Shown: piece by piece, positions 36,942 to 47,424 of the stretch
How the letters are laid out: each line of letters opens with the position of its first letter
Numbering within the stretch: the stretch's first letter is position 1
Origin: Staphylococcus felis
GTDB taxonomy: Bacteria > Bacillota > Bacilli > Staphylococcales > Staphylococcaceae
Length of the DNA stretch: 64,000 nt
Assembly: GCF_003012915.1 (NCBI RefSeq)
Contig: NZ_CP027770.1
Span: 1,488,001 to 1,552,000, forward strand
Direction of reading: 5' to 3'
Made by a program: the position numbers and the translations under genes
The notes under the pieces: generated by a model
Databases searched by the model: none
What the model was told of the DNA's origin: nothing
Seen by the model: the letters and a program-made list of their open reading frames with translations, nothing else

Positions 36942-38900
36942 TTATTTAGTTTTATTAAGCTCTTTAATGACATCATCTTTAATGATTGGACCGAGTGATC
37001 TTGAGTATGAGTCGGTGATATGTTGTGAATCAAAGTAGACGAATATATTTCCTCTCACCGCTTTAAATTCATGATTAGGAGCAAAGTATTTTGTGTAATC
37101 GTAATATGCTGTTTTTTGTAATTGATCGCTTTTCCATGAACTATCATTTAAAATTTGAGAAACATCATAGGTCCAGGTTTTATTTTTTTCATATTCTTCT
37201 ATTGGATTGACTTTCAATCTCGGTGTATCTCTTACAGCGAATATAGGTATATCTAAAGATTCTACAAATTTGAATTCCTCTATAAATCCTTTGGGAACTT
37301 CTTTACTATTCACATCAGATACATTAGCAGTTGTAAACACCATATCAATTGTAGAACTATTTTCCTTTATGTACTGATTGACATTTTTCATCCATGCAGT
37401 AGATAATGCGTCTTCATTGTTTGTACTGAACCTGGCGTTTGCTTTGCCAAGATGAATAATTCGTATATGTTCGTCAGATGCAAAACTTTGAAGAGCTCCT
37501 AACCAATGACTTGAATGTGAACCACCTACTAGTAATATTGTCTTTTTATAATTTTGAGTATCTCCATAAGACTTTGGTTTTACTTGACTACCTTGATATA
37601 TCATAACGCCGTCAGCATATGCTTGAGATTTATCATCTTTTACATTCGTGATAGATTGAGCTGTTGCATTTGAATTTTGACTAGTGTTGTAGGCTAATGC
37701 CCCTGGAAATTTATTATTTGGAATGTCATGATGTGAAGTGCTTAATGATGAGATAAAATAAACCGAAAGTAATCCAACTATTAATAGTATATTGGCTATA
37801 AAAGGGTATAATAATTTTTTTGTAGGAAATATTTTAGAGTGTCGGATAGGTTTTTCGATAAATTGAGTCATCAACCAACTTAAAATAATAGAGAATAAAA
37901 TAATGAGTATTCCGGAAAAAAATGACGGTGTGTCAGAAATTTTATACTTATAAAATGATAGAATAACCCAGTGCCAAAGATAGATACCAAATGAAATACT
38001 TCCTAAAAAGACGAGTAATTTACTTGCTAATAACTTTTCTACGCCAAATTTGGAAGGATGGTTACCTGAAATTAAAATAAATGTAGCACATAACATTGGC
38101 CATAATGAAATATAACCTGGGAACATTTTTGAAACATCAAAAAGAGCTCCAGTCAATATCAAACCAATCAAGCCCAACCAACCTAATACATTGGATAATA
38201 AAGAGCTTATTTTGAGTTTGTTTAAATTTAGACAAAGCAGTCCACCTAATGCAAATTGCCATACTCGTGCTAGAGGATTAAAATATGCAAAAGGTTGATT
38301 AACATGAGTTTGATAAATTGAGAATGTAAAAGAAATAATAAATAATAATAATAAAATTGTATTAGTTAATTTAAAACCGTTTTTAATTTCAATTTTATGA
38401 CATAAATAAACAATGAGTGTAAAAATAAGAAACCATACGATATAAAATTGTCCTTGAATAGACATAGCCCAAAAATGTTCTACGGGTGTTTTCATTTGTT
38501 CTGAGTCTAGATAATTAGTATTAGAGAAAGCAAGTTGTATATTTTCGAAATAAAATAAAGATGCGAATATTTCTTTTGAAGTCTTCATTAGAATATTTCT
38601 AGGTAGTATAAAAAAAGAAAATATACTAACAAAGAATAAAACAGTTAGCACGCCTGGAAGTAATCGTTTAAGTAAATTACCGAAGTAAATGGATGGTGAA
38701 AGGTAACCATTTTTATTTACTTTCGAAATAATTGACGTCGTAATAAGAAATCCAGAAATAACGAAAAAAACATCTACGCCTCCTGAGACTCTCCCAAACC
38801 ATATATGATATATTGCTACTAATAGAGCGGCAACGATACGAAGGCCTTCAATTTCTGGTCTGAAATTTTTTTCTATTGAAATAAATTGGTTTTGATACAT
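36942..38900 (-). CDS. OatA-like acyltransferase (AT3 + SGNH domains)
   Basis: 652-aa protein with the same plan as OatA. An N-terminal acyltransferase-3 domain (FRPEIEGLRIVAALLVAIYH, with the conserved His; FFVISGFLITT; about 10-11 membrane helices) is followed by an extracellular SGNH-type domain from about 440. The nucleophile block reads LLVGGSHSSHW, that is GGSH where relatives usually have GDSH, and a DSQHIT block near 625 supplies the Asp/His pair. The start at 38900 has GGAG 7 nt upstream; the long extension to 39011 is rejected. It may acetylate a surface glycan other than peptidoglycan, for example the product of the 16.7-29.6 kb operon (inference). Confidence 0.85.
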   Translation of the reverse strand: MYQNQFISIEKNFRPEIEGLRIVAALLVAIYHIWFGRVSGGVDVFFVISGFLITTSIISKVNKNGYLSPSIYFGNLLKRLLPGVLTVLFFVSIFSFFILPRNILMKTSKEIFASLFYFENIQLAFSNTNYLDSEQMKTPVEHFWAMSIQGQFYIVWFLIFTLIVYLCHKIEIKNGFKLTNTILLLLFIISFTFSIYQTHVNQPFAYFNPLARVWQFALGGLLCLNLNKLKISSLLSNVLGWLGLIGLILTGALFDVSKMFPGYISLWPMLCATFILISGNHPSKFGVEKLLASKLLVFLGSISFGIYLWHWVILSFYKYKISDTPSFFSGILIILFSIILSWLMTQFIEKPIRHSKIFPTKKLLYPFIANILLIVGLLSVYFISSLSTSHHDIPNNKFPGALAYNTSQNSNATAQSITNVKDDKSQAYADGVMIYQGSQVKPKSYGDTQNYKKTILLVGGSHSSHWLGALQSFASDEHIRIIHLGKANARFSTNNEDALSTAWMKNVNQYIKENSSTIDMVFTTANVSDVNSKEVPKGFIEEFKFVESLDIPIFAVRDTPRLKVNPIEEYEKNKTWTYDVSQILNDSSWKSDQLQKTAYYDYTKYFAPNHEFKAVRGNIFVYFDSQHITDSYSRSLGPIIKDDVIKELNKTK

Positions 38901-39065
38901 GACAATATCTCCTGTTGTTATAGTTTTTATAATATTTGTTATTATAAAATTTAGCATACCAATATTTAAGATTTGTAAATTGATTGTAAATATTGTAAAT
39001 ATTACTATCACTATAAAAACCGACTTTATCTATGTTTCAGTATGTCATATTAAAATCAGGCTAGG

Positions 39066-39256
39066 ATATCAACCCCAAAATAAATAGCGCTAAGATGATT
39101 TATAATAAAATGCGTCTTAGCGCTTCCTTTTATGATAAAACTGTGTATGGTATGACTTCACTTATGCATGTAATTATTCAGTATTATCCTTTAAAAAATA
39201 TACACTTTTGTATCAATCAATTAATCACAATAAAAACTAAATGAACGAGGATTTTT
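39066..39256. repeat. Remnant of an insertion-sequence end; uninterrupted copy of the repeat split at 61.5 kb
   Basis: Begins ATCAACCCCAAAATA, then a hairpin AGCGCTAAGA / TCTTAGCGCT, then TTTTATGATAAAACTGTGTATG. The same series occurs at 61436-61502 and continues at 61871-61910, where a miniature transposon splits it. It runs into the decayed transposase start at 39257, so both copies are probably ends of an IS1182/IS1272-type element (inference). The hairpin may also work as a terminator. Confidence 0.7.
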
Positions 39257-39420
39257 ATATATAAAGGTTATAACATGACGTAATTAACCTTCCCAATAGA
39301 AGCCCCTTTTTGATTCCCAATCATGATTTATCACAGCATTTAAATAATATGGTTGAAACAATACTCGAGCATGAATTCAATGAACTTAAACACCGTGTCA
39401 TACGACTAAACATATCATTA
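39257..39420 (+). pseudogene. Decayed 5' end of an IS1182/IS1272-family transposase
   Basis: Translating across a frame change near 39306 gives YKGYNMT*LTFPIEAPF, then LIPNHDLSQHLNNMVETIL and EHEFNELKH. This matches the start of IS1272-type transposases, which I recall as having NMTQLTLPMETSVLIP, NDISRHVNEIVETI and EFDEFRHH in the same order. The start codon is ATA, one Gln codon has become TAA, and a frameshift follows, so it is dead. The similarity stops near 39420, where hairpin repeat B begins. Confidence 0.8.
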
Positions 39421-39425
39421 AAGGC

Positions 39426-39493
39426 AAAACTTCGAGATTTTTCGTGAATTCGTACGAAAACCTCGAAGTTTTTCGATTACTGATATATCAGAC
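39426..39493 (-). terminator. Dispersed hairpin repeat, copy B; likely terminator of folD
   Basis: Arms AAACTTCGAGATTTTTCGT / ACGAAAACCTCGAAGTTT, differing from copy A (30477-30550) by two substitutions in the hairpin, with the same TTCGATTACTGATATATCAGAC flank. It lies about 45 nt beyond the folD stop on the minus strand. The U run is shorter than in copy A. Confidence 0.7.
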
Positions 39494-39536
39494 ACATACA
39501 TATATTTAATAAATAATCCAATGAGTCTTTCAATCT

Positions 39537-40394
39537 TTATTCAAGTCCTCGACGCATTTTTTCAGCAATGAGTGTGTTGTTGAGTACCATCGTAATAGTC
39601 ATTGGGCCAACGCCACCCGGAACTGGTGTAATAGCCCCTGCAATATCTTTAACTTCGTCGTATTCAACGTCTCCTTTAAGTTTACCGTTTTCATCAGGTG
39701 TATTTCCGACATCAATCACGACCGCGCCCTCTTTGACATCGTTTTTTGTTACCATACCTGGGCGACCTACTGCACTAACGATGACATCAGCATTTTTAAG
39801 ATGTTCACTTATATTCTGACTACGTGAATGCAATACAGTAACAGTTGCATTTTTTTGAGTGAGTAGTTTGGCAACGGGTTGGCCAACAATGTGACTACGG
39901 CCAATCACGACCGCGTTCTTTCCTTCTAAATCAATGTCAGCATGTTTTAGTAATTCCATCACACCTAATGGCGTACATGGAATCAGTTTAGCTTGATCTA
40001 AATATAAGCGTCCAATGTTAATCGGGTGAAATCCATCTACATCTTTAGCAGGATCAATAGCATCTAATACTTTTTGTTCATCAACTTGATCAGGTAGGGG
40101 CACTTGAACTAATATGCCGCTAACGCTTTCATCTTTATTTAAACGCTCTAACTCTTTTAATACGTCTTTTTCAGGTGTATCTTCATCTAAATGAATGACT
40201 TCTGAAATCATTCCAATTTTTTCTGCTGCTTTCTTTTTAGAACGAACGTAGCTTTGGCTTGCACCGTCATTACCTACAAGTATAACTGAAAGCTTAGGTG
40301 TATAACCTTGTTTTGTTAATTTCTCCACTTCATCTTGTAACCCTTGACGGTAATCCTTAGCGATTTGTTTACCATCTAAAATTTTTACACTCAT
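39537..40394 (-). CDS. folD: FolD, methylene-THF dehydrogenase / methenyl-THF cyclohydrolase
   Basis: 285-aa bifunctional one-carbon enzyme that makes 10-formyl-THF for the PurN and PurH steps encoded next door. Catalytic Lys in [13 protein letters not shown] (about residue 54), [18 protein letters not shown] and DVDGFHPIN near 95-125, the NADP-binding [16 protein letters not shown] near 165 and the C-terminal [15 protein letters not shown] are all present. AGGAGGA lies 7 nt before the ATG. It is transcribed divergently from purE across 210 bp that carry a PurR-type site. Confidence 0.95.
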   Translation of the reverse strand: MSVKILDGKQIAKDYRQGLQDEVEKLTKQGYTPKLSVILVGNDGASQSYVRSKKKAAEKIGMISEVIHLDEDTPEKDVLKELERLNKDESVSGILVQVPLPDQVDEQKVLDAIDPAKDVDGFHPINIGRLYLDQAKLIPCTPLGVMELLKHADIDLEGKNAVVIGRSHIVGQPVAKLLTQKNATVTVLHSRSQNISEHLKNADVIVSAVGRPGMVTKNDVKEGAVVIDVGNTPDENGKLKGDVEYDEVKDIAGAITPVPGGVGPMTITMVLNNTLIAEKMRRGLE

Positions 40395-40498
40395 AATGAA
40401 ATTATCCTCCTTTGATTAGAACGAACTTTACGAATGGTACATTTTGAATTATACCAATTTTACGCCAAAATACGAAATATAATATCATTTTATGGAAT

Positions 40499-40511
40499 AA
40501 AGTTCGATTTT
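40499..40511 (-). promoter_or_regulatory. Probable PurBox (PurR operator)
   Basis: On the minus strand AAAATCGAACTTT matches the Gram-positive PurBox AWWWCCGAACWWT at 12 of 13 positions. It lies directly upstream of the purE -35. A second, weaker CGAAC (near 40431) lies on the other strand toward folD. PurR represses pur genes in Bacillus and Staphylococcus. Confidence 0.6.
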
Positions 40512-40515
40512 TGCG

Positions 40516-40544
40516 TTGAAAAAAGCATGCAACCTTGTTATGCT
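40516..40544 (+). promoter_or_regulatory. purE operon promoter
   Basis: TTGAAA (40516-40521), 17-bp spacer, TATGCT (40539-40544), giving a leader of about 55 nt to the purE start. A good sigma-A match, placed immediately after the PurBox. Confidence 0.65.
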
Positions 40545-40604
40545 ATACCTGTAATATACATCGAGTAATCATGAAATTTCAAATTTTTGAAAGGGTGTTC
40601 ATAA

Positions 40605-41087
40605 GTGAAGGTAGCAGTCATTATGGGAAGTTCTTCAGATTGGGATGTGATGCGTGAAGCTTGTGAAATGTTAGATGAGCTAAGGGTTGATTACGATAAA
40701 AAAGTCGTATCTGCCCACCGAACGCCACATATGATGGTTTCGTTTGCCACTGAAGCACGTCAAAATGAATATTCTATTATCATTGCAGGAGCAGGAGGAG
40801 CAGCGCATTTGCCTGGTATGGTAGCCTCAATGACGACATTACCTGTAATAGGGGTGCCGATTGAATCTAAAAGTTTAAAAGGACTTGATTCGTTATTATC
40901 TATAGTACAAATGCCAGGTGGTATTCCAGTAGCTACCACAGCAATTGGTAAAGCAGGTGCTAAAAATGCAGGCATTTTAGCTGCTCGTATGATAGGTATG
41001 ACAGACCAAACTGTACAACGCAACTTAGAAACTTACGAAGCATCATTAGTAGATAAGGTGGAGGCTATGCAAGATGAACTTCGATAA
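40605..41087 (+). CDS. purE: PurE, N5-carboxyaminoimidazole ribonucleotide mutase
   Basis: 160-aa mutase that turns N5-CAIR into CAIR. GSSSDWDVM at residues 8-16, SAHRTPHMM near 41 and AGAGGAAHLPGM near 65 are the family's active-site loops. GTG start with GAAAGG 9-10 nt upstream. First gene of the purine operon; it overlaps purK by 14 nt. Confidence 0.95.
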   Translation: MKVAVIMGSSSDWDVMREACEMLDELRVDYDKKVVSAHRTPHMMVSFATEARQNEYSIIIAGAGGAAHLPGMVASMTTLPVIGVPIESKSLKGLDSLLSIVQMPGGIPVATTAIGKAGAKNAGILAARMIGMTDQTVQRNLETYEASLVDKVEAMQDELR

Positions 41088-42198
41088 ACTAAAATTCGGA
41101 CAAACGATTGGCATTATTGGAGGGGGACAACTCGGCAAAATGATGGCACAATCAGCTCAAAAAATGGGTTTTCGTGTCATTGTTTTAGATCCGGATCCAG
41201 ATTGTCCGTGCCAATATGTTGCACATCAGTTTATAGAAGCGGCGTATGATGATATAGAGGCGCTAAATCAGTTAGGTGAATTGTCTGATGTCATTACTTA
41301 TGAATTTGAAAATATTGCAGCAGAACAGCTTAAACATTTAGTTGAGGCATACAATGTGCCTCAAGGTTCTCAGGCTATACAACTTTTGCAAGATCGTTTA
41401 ACAGAAAAACAATCACTCCAAGATGCGGGGGCTCATGTCGTACCATTTGAACAAGTGACTAGTCAACAAGATTTAGAACAAGTGATTCAAAATCTTGGAT
41501 ATCCATTTATGATTAAAACGCGATTTGGTGGATATGATGGTAAAGGACAAATATTAGTACGTTCTGAAGCAGAATTGGAAGAAGCAACTCAATTGGTTAT
41601 GCGTGAAGAATGTGTTGCTGAACAATTTTTAGAGTTACATCAAGAAGTTTCGCTTACAGTTACCGTTGGACAAAATCAACAAACGGTATTTTTCCCATTG
41701 CAAGAAAATGAACATCGTGATCAAATTCTATTTAAAACAATCGTGCCAGCACGTTCTAATCAAGAAAAGCGTGCTCGTCAAGAAGTTGAGAAAATTATCA
41801 ATGCGATTCATTTTATAGGAACATTTACGGTAGAATTCTTTATTGATCAAAATCAAAATCTCTATGTGAATGAGATAGCACCTAGACCACACAATTCCGG
41901 ACATTATTCTATAGAAGCTTGTGATTATTCACAATTTGATACTCATATTTTAGCAGTCACAGGACAGCAATTACCTACGCAAATCGAATTACTCAAGCCT
42001 GCTGTTATGATGAATTTACTTGGCAAAGACTTGGATTTACTTGAAGATGTGTTTCATGAACATCCAGAATGGCATATCCATATTTATGGTAAACATGAGC
42101 GTAAAGCGTCAAGAAAAATGGGACATATGACCATTCTTACTCATAATGTTGAACAAACTGAACAACTGATGCTAGAAACGTTTGAAGGGAGAGACTAA
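41074..42198 (+). CDS. purK: PurK, N5-carboxyaminoimidazole ribonucleotide synthetase
   Basis: 374-aa ATP-grasp ligase making N5-CAIR from AIR, bicarbonate and ATP. Opens TIGIIGGGQLGKMMAQ, with ITYEFENI near 73, the ATP-binding KTRFGGYDGKGQ near 148 and NEIAPRPHNSGHYSIEA near 268. GGTGGAGG before the ATG lies within purE, so translation is coupled. Confidence 0.95.
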   Translation: MNFDKLKFGQTIGIIGGGQLGKMMAQSAQKMGFRVIVLDPDPDCPCQYVAHQFIEAAYDDIEALNQLGELSDVITYEFENIAAEQLKHLVEAYNVPQGSQAIQLLQDRLTEKQSLQDAGAHVVPFEQVTSQQDLEQVIQNLGYPFMIKTRFGGYDGKGQILVRSEAELEEATQLVMREECVAEQFLELHQEVSLTVTVGQNQQTVFFPLQENEHRDQILFKTIVPARSNQEKRARQEVEKIINAIHFIGTFTVEFFIDQNQNLYVNEIAPRPHNSGHYSIEACDYSQFDTHILAVTGQQLPTQIELLKPAVMMNLLGKDLDLLEDVFHEHPEWHIHIYGKHERKASRKMGHMTILTHNVEQTEQLMLETFEGRD

Positions 42199-42201
42199 TA
42201 A

Positions 42202-42903
42202 ATGAGCTTATTGTATGAAGGCAAAGCAAAACGTGTTTATACAACAGATGAATCTCACCAATTAAGAATAGAGTATAAAGATGAAGTAACAGCTGGCAAT
42301 GGCGCCAAAAAAGATCAAATGGTTGGAAAAGGACGATTAAATAACCAAATCACATCTAAGATTTTTGAATATATTAAAAATGAAGGTGTTAGCAGTCATT
42401 TTATTAAGCAGCTATCTGAAACAGAACAGCTTGTAAAGGCGGTTGAGATTATACCTTTAGAAGTTGTAGTGAGAAATGTTGCGGCTGGATCAATTACAAA
42501 ACGTCTAGGTTTTCAAAAAGGCGAAACTTTCGAACAACCGCTTGTAGAGTTCTTTTATAAAAATGATGATTTAAATGATCCACTGATTACAGAAGACCAT
42601 ATTAAATTGCTTAATATTGCAACTGACAAAGAAATTGTAACGATTAAAGAAAAGGCTTTACAAGTGAATACTGCGTTAGTGAAATTAATGGATGAAATGG
42701 GGCTATTACTAGTTGATTACAAAATCGAATTTGGCAAAGACGAACAAGGTCAAATTTTATTAGCTGATGAAATTTCACCTGATACATGTCGTATTTGGGA
42801 TCGACAAACAAAAGAAAATTTTGATAAAGACGTATACCGAGAAGAAACAGGTTCATTAATCGAAACATACCAAACATTTTTAAATAAATTGGAGGCACTT
42901 TAA
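42202..42903 (+). CDS. purC: PurC, SAICAR synthetase
   Basis: 233-aa enzyme that joins aspartate to [16 protein letters not shown] at the start, [14 protein letters not shown] near 90 and [12 protein letters not shown] near 191 identify it. Three bases separate it from purK. Confidence 0.95.
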   Translation: MSLLYEGKAKRVYTTDESHQLRIEYKDEVTAGNGAKKDQMVGKGRLNNQITSKIFEYIKNEGVSSHFIKQLSETEQLVKAVEIIPLEVVVRNVAAGSITKRLGFQKGETFEQPLVEFFYKNDDLNDPLITEDHIKLLNIATDKEIVTIKEKALQVNTALVKLMDEMGLLLVDYKIEFGKDEQGQILLADEISPDTCRIWDRQTKENFDKDVYREETGSLIETYQTFLNKLEAL

Positions 42904-42905
42904 TT

Positions 42906-43166
42906 ATGAAAACGATTGAATTACATGTCACTTTACAACCACAAGTATTAGATACACAAGGTCAAGCGCTAAACAGAGCTGTACATGACTTAGGATATAA
43001 ACAAGTGAATGATATTCGCGTTGGGAAAGTTCTGTATATGACTATTGATGAAGCAACAGACGAAGCTGTTCATAACGTTGTGACAACTTTGAGTGAAAAA
43101 TTATTTGCGAATACTGTTATCGAAGAGTATAGTTACAAAGTTTTGGATGAAAAGGAGAATGCATAA
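42906..43166 (+). CDS. purS: PurS, FGAM synthetase small subunit
   Basis: 86-aa alpha/beta subunit of the three-part FGAM synthetase (PurS-PurQ-PurL) of Gram-positive bacteria. [17 protein letters not shown] is the family opening, VRVGK-like [13 protein letters not shown] follows. It bridges PurQ and PurL in the complex. TTGGAGG lies 8-9 nt before the ATG; the purQ start follows one base after the stop. Confidence 0.93.
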   Translation: MKTIELHVTLQPQVLDTQGQALNRAVHDLGYKQVNDIRVGKVLYMTIDEATDEAVHNVVTTLSEKLFANTVIEEYSYKVLDEKENA

Positions 43167-43167
43167 A

Positions 43168-43839
43168 ATGAAATTTGCTGTCCTTAGATTCCCTGGATCT
43201 AACTGTGACCGTGATATGTATAATGCTGCAGTTAAATCAGGTGTAGAAGCAGAATATGTTGATTATAGAACTGAATCTTTAAAAGGTTTTGATGGTGTTC
43301 TTATTCCAGGAGGATTCTCTTTTGGGGATTACTTGCGCTCTGGTGCTGTTGCTAGCGTAGCCCCAGTAATAAAAGAAGTCAAACGTTTGGCAGATGAAGG
43401 TAAGCCGGTATTAGGTGTATGCAATGGGTTCCAAATTTTAACGGAAATTGGTTTATTGCCAGGTGCTTTGCTTCATAATGATTCTCATTTATTTGTAAGC
43501 CGAAATGAAGTCCTAAGTATAGTCAATAACCAAACGCCTTTTACAAGATTATATGATGAAGGCGAAAAAGTTGTATATCCTGTTGCCCATGGTGAAGGGC
43601 ATTATTATTGTACCGATGAAATATACGACCATTTGGTAAAAAACAATCAAATTATTTTGAAATATACAGACAACCCGAATGGTTCATATGATGATATTGC
43701 TGGTATTGTCAATGAAAAAGGAAATGTATGTGGGATGATGCCACATCCAGAGCGTGCTTTAGAGAAAATTTTAGGAACTGATAGTGGTGTTAAACTATTT
43801 GAATCAATGGTGAAAAGCTGGAGGGAACAAAATGCCTAA
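43168..43839 (+). CDS. purQ: PurQ, FGAM synthetase glutaminase subunit
   Basis: 223-aa class I glutamine amidotransferase that supplies ammonia to Pur[15 protein letters not shown] opens the family, the nucleophile Cys is in [10 protein letters not shown] near 86, and the His-x-Glu pair is in MPHPERALE near 196. The ATG at 43168 follows AAGGAG; the longer in-frame start at 43093 lies inside purS and is rejected. Confidence 0.95.
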   Translation: MKFAVLRFPGSNCDRDMYNAAVKSGVEAEYVDYRTESLKGFDGVLIPGGFSFGDYLRSGAVASVAPVIKEVKRLADEGKPVLGVCNGFQILTEIGLLPGALLHNDSHLFVSRNEVLSIVNNQTPFTRLYDEGEKVVYPVAHGEGHYYCTDEIYDHLVKNNQIILKYTDNPNGSYDDIAGIVNEKGNVCGMMPHPERALEKILGTDSGVKLFESMVKSWREQNA

Positions 43840-46021
43840 ATTTTTAGAACCGACTGCAGAAGAGGTCAAAATCGAGAAACTTTATCGTGATATGGGATTG
43901 AGCGATTCGGAATTTGAAAAAGTACAAGCGATTTTAGGTCGAGATCCAAATTTTACTGAAATTGGTATTTTTTCGGTAATGTGGAGTGAGCATTGTTCGT
44001 ATAAACACTCTAAGCCTTTTTTGAAACAATTTCCAACTACTGGTGAACATGTTTTGATGGGACCTGGTGAAGGTGCAGGCGTTGTCGATATTGGCGATCA
44101 ACAAGCGGTAGTATTTAAAGTTGAATCTCACAATCATCCGTCAGCAATTGAGCCATATCAAGGTGCGGCAACAGGTGTAGGTGGTATTATTCGCGATATC
44201 GTATCAATTGGTGCTAGACCTATTAATTTATTAAATAGTTTGCGTTTTGGTGAGTTAACAGAAAAGACGAATCGTCGTTTATTACGTGGTGTAGTTGCGG
44301 GTATCGGTGGTTATGGCAATTGTATTGGTATTCCAACAACAGCTGGAGAAATAGAATTCGATGAGCGCTATGATGGTAATCCATTAGTTAATGCGATGTG
44401 TGTCGGCGTAATTGATCACGATATGATTCAAAAAGGAACTGCCAAAGGTGTTGGCAACTCAGTTATTTATGTTGGATTAAAAACTGGGCGAGACGGTATT
44501 CACGGTGCGACATTTGCTTCTGAAGAGTTAACAGAAGAGAGTGAAAGTAAACGTCCGTCGGTGCAAATTGGTGACCCATTCGTTGGTAAAAAATTGATGG
44601 AAGCTACACTTGAAGCAATCACTTATGATGAACTTGTAGGTATCCAGGATATGGGAGCGGCTGGTTTAACGTCATCATCATCAGAAATGGCGGCTAAAGG
44701 TGGAAGTGGAATTCATCTCGAGTTAGATCGAGTACCTGTGCGAGAAGAAGGCATTTCACCATACGAAATGATGTTGTCTGAAACACAAGAACGCATGCTA
44801 CTTGTTGTGGAAAAAGGGACAGAACAAAAGTTTTTAGATTTATTTGAAAAATATGAATTAGATAGTGCTGTGATTGGCCAAGTTACGGATAATGACCGTT
44901 TTCTTTTAACATATGAAGGAGAAGTTTTTGCTGATATCCCTGTTGAACCCCTTGCAGATGAAGCGCCAGTGTATGTTTTAGAAGGGGAAGAATTAGAACA
45001 CAACAAGCCAGCTCATAACTATGATGATGTTAACGTTGAAGATGTGTTTGATCGTCTTTTAACACACCCTACAATTGCGTCCAAACGTTATTTATATAGT
45101 CAGTATGATCAACAAGTTGGAGCAAATACTATTATCAAACCAGGTTTACAAGCTTCTGTAGTACGTGTTGAAGGAACGAATAAAGCGATTGCTTCAACAA
45201 TTGATGGTGAAGCAAGATATGTATTCAATGATCCTTATGAAGGTGGAAAAATGGTCGTCGCTGAAGCATATCGAAACTTGATTGCTGTAGGTGCAAAACC
45301 TTTAGCAATGACAGACTGTCTTAATTATGGTTCGCCTGAGAAAAAACACATTTACCAACAATTAATTGATTCAACACGTGGTATGGCAGAGGCATGTGAA
45401 GCGCTAGCAACACCGGTTGTATCAGGAAATGTGTCTTTATATAACGAAACGAGAACATCATCTATCTTCCCAACGCCAGTTGTAGGTATGGTAGGACTAA
45501 TTGAAGATATTGATTATTTGAATGACTTTACACCTCGTGCAGGTGATCGCCTGTTTGTGATTGGTGATACGAAAGATAATTATGGTGGAAGTCAAATTGA
45601 AAAATTACTCTATAGTCAAGTGAATCATGAAGTTGAGCATGTTGATTTAAGTGAGGAAGCGAAAAAAGGTGAAGCCATTCGCGATGCAATTCGAAAAGGC
45701 ACTATTTCTCATGTGCAAACAGTTGGTAAAGGCGGCCTTTTAATGACACTAGCGCGTATGAGTGCTTACTATCAATTAGGTATTGAGGCAAACGTTGATT
45801 TATCTAATGCACAACTCTTTAGTGAAACACAAGGGCGCTATGTTGTTGCTGTAAAAGAGGGACAAACTTTTGATATTGAAAATGCAACAGAAATCGGAAA
45901 GCTAACAGAAAGTGATGAGTTTAAAGTAGTTGCTCAAACACATACAATCGAACGTCGTACATCCGAACTTAAACAAAATTGGGAAGGGGCAATTGAGTCA
46001 TGTATGACATCCGTGGACTAA
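43832..46021 (+). CDS. purL: PurL, FGAM synthetase large subunit
   Basis: 729-aa ATP-dependent synthetase that makes [19 protein letters not shown] near 50, [23 protein letters not shown] near 95 and [15 protein letters not shown] near 275 hold the ATP and substrate sites. Length is that of the small Gram-positive PurL that needs PurS and PurQ. It overlaps purQ by 8 nt and purF by 22 nt. Confidence 0.96.
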   Translation: MPKFLEPTAEEVKIEKLYRDMGLSDSEFEKVQAILGRDPNFTEIGIFSVMWSEHCSYKHSKPFLKQFPTTGEHVLMGPGEGAGVVDIGDQQAVVFKVESHNHPSAIEPYQGAATGVGGIIRDIVSIGARPINLLNSLRFGELTEKTNRRLLRGVVAGIGGYGNCIGIPTTAGEIEFDERYDGNPLVNAMCVGVIDHDMIQKGTAKGVGNSVIYVGLKTGRDGIHGATFASEELTEESESKRPSVQIGDPFVGKKLMEATLEAITYDELVGIQDMGAAGLTSSSSEMAAKGGSGIHLELDRVPVREEGISPYEMMLSETQERMLLVVEKGTEQKFLDLFEKYELDSAVIGQVTDNDRFLLTYEGEVFADIPVEPLADEAPVYVLEGEELEHNKPAHNYDDVNVEDVFDRLLTHPTIASKRYLYSQYDQQVGANTIIKPGLQASVVRVEGTNKAIASTIDGEARYVFNDPYEGGKMVVAEAYRNLIAVGAKPLAMTDCLNYGSPEKKHIYQQLIDSTRGMAEACEALATPVVSGNVSLYNETRTSSIFPTPVVGMVGLIEDIDYLNDFTPRAGDRLFVIGDTKDNYGGSQIEKLLYSQVNHEVEHVDLSEEAKKGEAIRDAIRKGTISHVQTVGKGGLLMTLARMSAYYQLGIEANVDLSNAQLFSETQGRYVVAVKEGQTFDIENATEIGKLTESDEFKVVAQTHTIERRTSELKQNWEGAIESCMTSVD

Positions 46022-47421
46022 ATGAAGAATGCGGAGTTTTCGGAATTTGGAACCATCCCCATGCAGCTTATCTCACATATATGGCGCTACATAGTCTACA
46101 GCATCGTGGTCAAGAAGGTGCAGGTATTGTGTGCTCGAATGGTGAACAACTATTTGGTGCACGTGGGATGGGGCTTTTAACTGAAGCGATATCTGATGCG
46201 CAGCTTCAATCCTTAGAAGGTTACCATCACGCTATAGGCCACGTACGCTATGCGACAACAGGTGCGAGTGAGATTTCAAATGTACAGCCTTTTTTATTCA
46301 AACATTCAAAAGGTGATTTAGGTTTAGCGCATAATGGTAATTTAACGAATGCGAGGCAAATTCGCCGTGCAATTGAATCTGAAGGTGGTATTTTTCAAAC
46401 GACAAGTGATTCTGAGGTGCTTGCGCATCTTCTTATTAAAGGGAAATCAGACAATATTAAAACCAATCAAAAAGCAGCATTAAATCAAGTTAAAGGGGCT
46501 TTTAGTTGTGTCATTTTGAATGAACAACAGTTATCGGTGACTCGTGATAACAGAGGGGTAAGGCCACTGATGCTTGGAAAAGTAGATGGTGCTTATTGTG
46601 TCGCGAGTGAAACATGTGCTTTTACTGCAATTGGTGCGGAATACATTAGAGACATTGAGCCTGGAGAGCTGATTACATTCAAAGGCGAAGATGAAGTGGA
46701 TTATGATACCTATACTATGGACATTGGTCATCGTATGTGCTCAATGGAGTATGTATATTTTGCACGTCCAGATTCAGAATTTCGTAAACATTCTATATAC
46801 AACGTCAGAAAAGCGTTAGGACGTCGTTTGGCACGCGAGATGGGTGTTGATGCGGATATTGTGATTGGTGTACCTGATTCTTCACTGCAAGCGGCTAAAG
46901 GCTTTTCAGAAGAAACAGGTATTCCAAACGAACAAGGGCTACTCAAAAATCGATATATTGGACGTACGTTTATTACGCCTGATCAGTCAGTGCGTGAACG
47001 TCAAGTAAGAATGAAGCATGCACCGATAAGAGATGTTATCGAGGGCAAACGTGTTGTTGTCATTGATGACTCCATCGTCCGTGGAACAACGAGTAAATAT
47101 ATCGTTAAAGCGCTCAAAAATGCAGGTGCCAAAGAGGTTCATATGGGCATTTCGTCCCCACCCCTTCAAGATCCATGTTATTACGGTATAGATGTTTCAA
47201 CACACTCAGAGCTAATGGCAGCACAGTACACAATTGATGAAATTAAAGAGATGATAGGTGCTGATTCTTTAACGTATCTATCAGTTGAAGGAATGCATGA
47301 CGTGTTTAAAAGCTTTGATTCAAAGGGTGAATGTGACGCGTGCTTTACAGGCAATTATCCAATTGAAATTGTGGACCATCAATTACCAGAAGCAAAAGAA
47401 ATGAAAAGAAGAGGAGTGTAA
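46000..47421 (+). CDS. purF: PurF, amidophosphoribosyltransferase
   Basis: 473-aa enzyme for the first committed step of purine synthesis (PRPP + Gln). A 10-residue propeptide precedes the catalytic Cys11 in NEECGVFG. The glutaminase part has GHVRYATTG and LAHNGNLTN, and the PRPP loop [14 protein letters not shown] is near residue 350. Cys residues near 225, 370, 425-428 fit the Fe-S cluster of the Bacillus-type enzyme. Start inside purL with a GGAAGGGG upstream. Confidence 0.95.
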   Translation: MYDIRGLNEECGVFGIWNHPHAAYLTYMALHSLQHRGQEGAGIVCSNGEQLFGARGMGLLTEAISDAQLQSLEGYHHAIGHVRYATTGASEISNVQPFLFKHSKGDLGLAHNGNLTNARQIRRAIESEGGIFQTTSDSEVLAHLLIKGKSDNIKTNQKAALNQVKGAFSCVILNEQQLSVTRDNRGVRPLMLGKVDGAYCVASETCAFTAIGAEYIRDIEPGELITFKGEDEVDYDTYTMDIGHRMCSMEYVYFARPDSEFRKHSIYNVRKALGRRLAREMGVDADIVIGVPDSSLQAAKGFSEETGIPNEQGLLKNRYIGRTFITPDQSVRERQVRMKHAPIRDVIEGKRVVVIDDSIVRGTTSKYIVKALKNAGAKEVHMGISSPPLQDPCYYGIDVSTHSELMAAQYTIDEIKEMIGADSLTYLSVEGMHDVFKSFDSKGECDACFTGNYPIEIVDHQLPEAKEMKRRGV

Positions 47422-47424
47422 TAA

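Noticed and set aside
36942..39011. Longer start for the OatA-like protein at 39011
   Set aside because: The extra 37 residues have no RBS and are not family-like; the ATG at 38900 has GGAG at the right distance.
40420..40440. Second PurBox facing folD
   Set aside because: Only the CGAAC core and the three bases after it fit; the five before it mostly do not, so it is not listed as a feature.
42644..42931. 95-codon leftward frame over purC/purS and similar leftward frames over pur, ptsI and glycan genes
   Set aside because: They lie antisense to well-supported genes, have no RBS and give low-complexity hydrophobic or Ser-rich translations.
43093..43167. Upstream start for PurQ inside purS
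   Set aside because: PurQ proteins begin [16 protein letters not shown] precedes the ATG at 43168.
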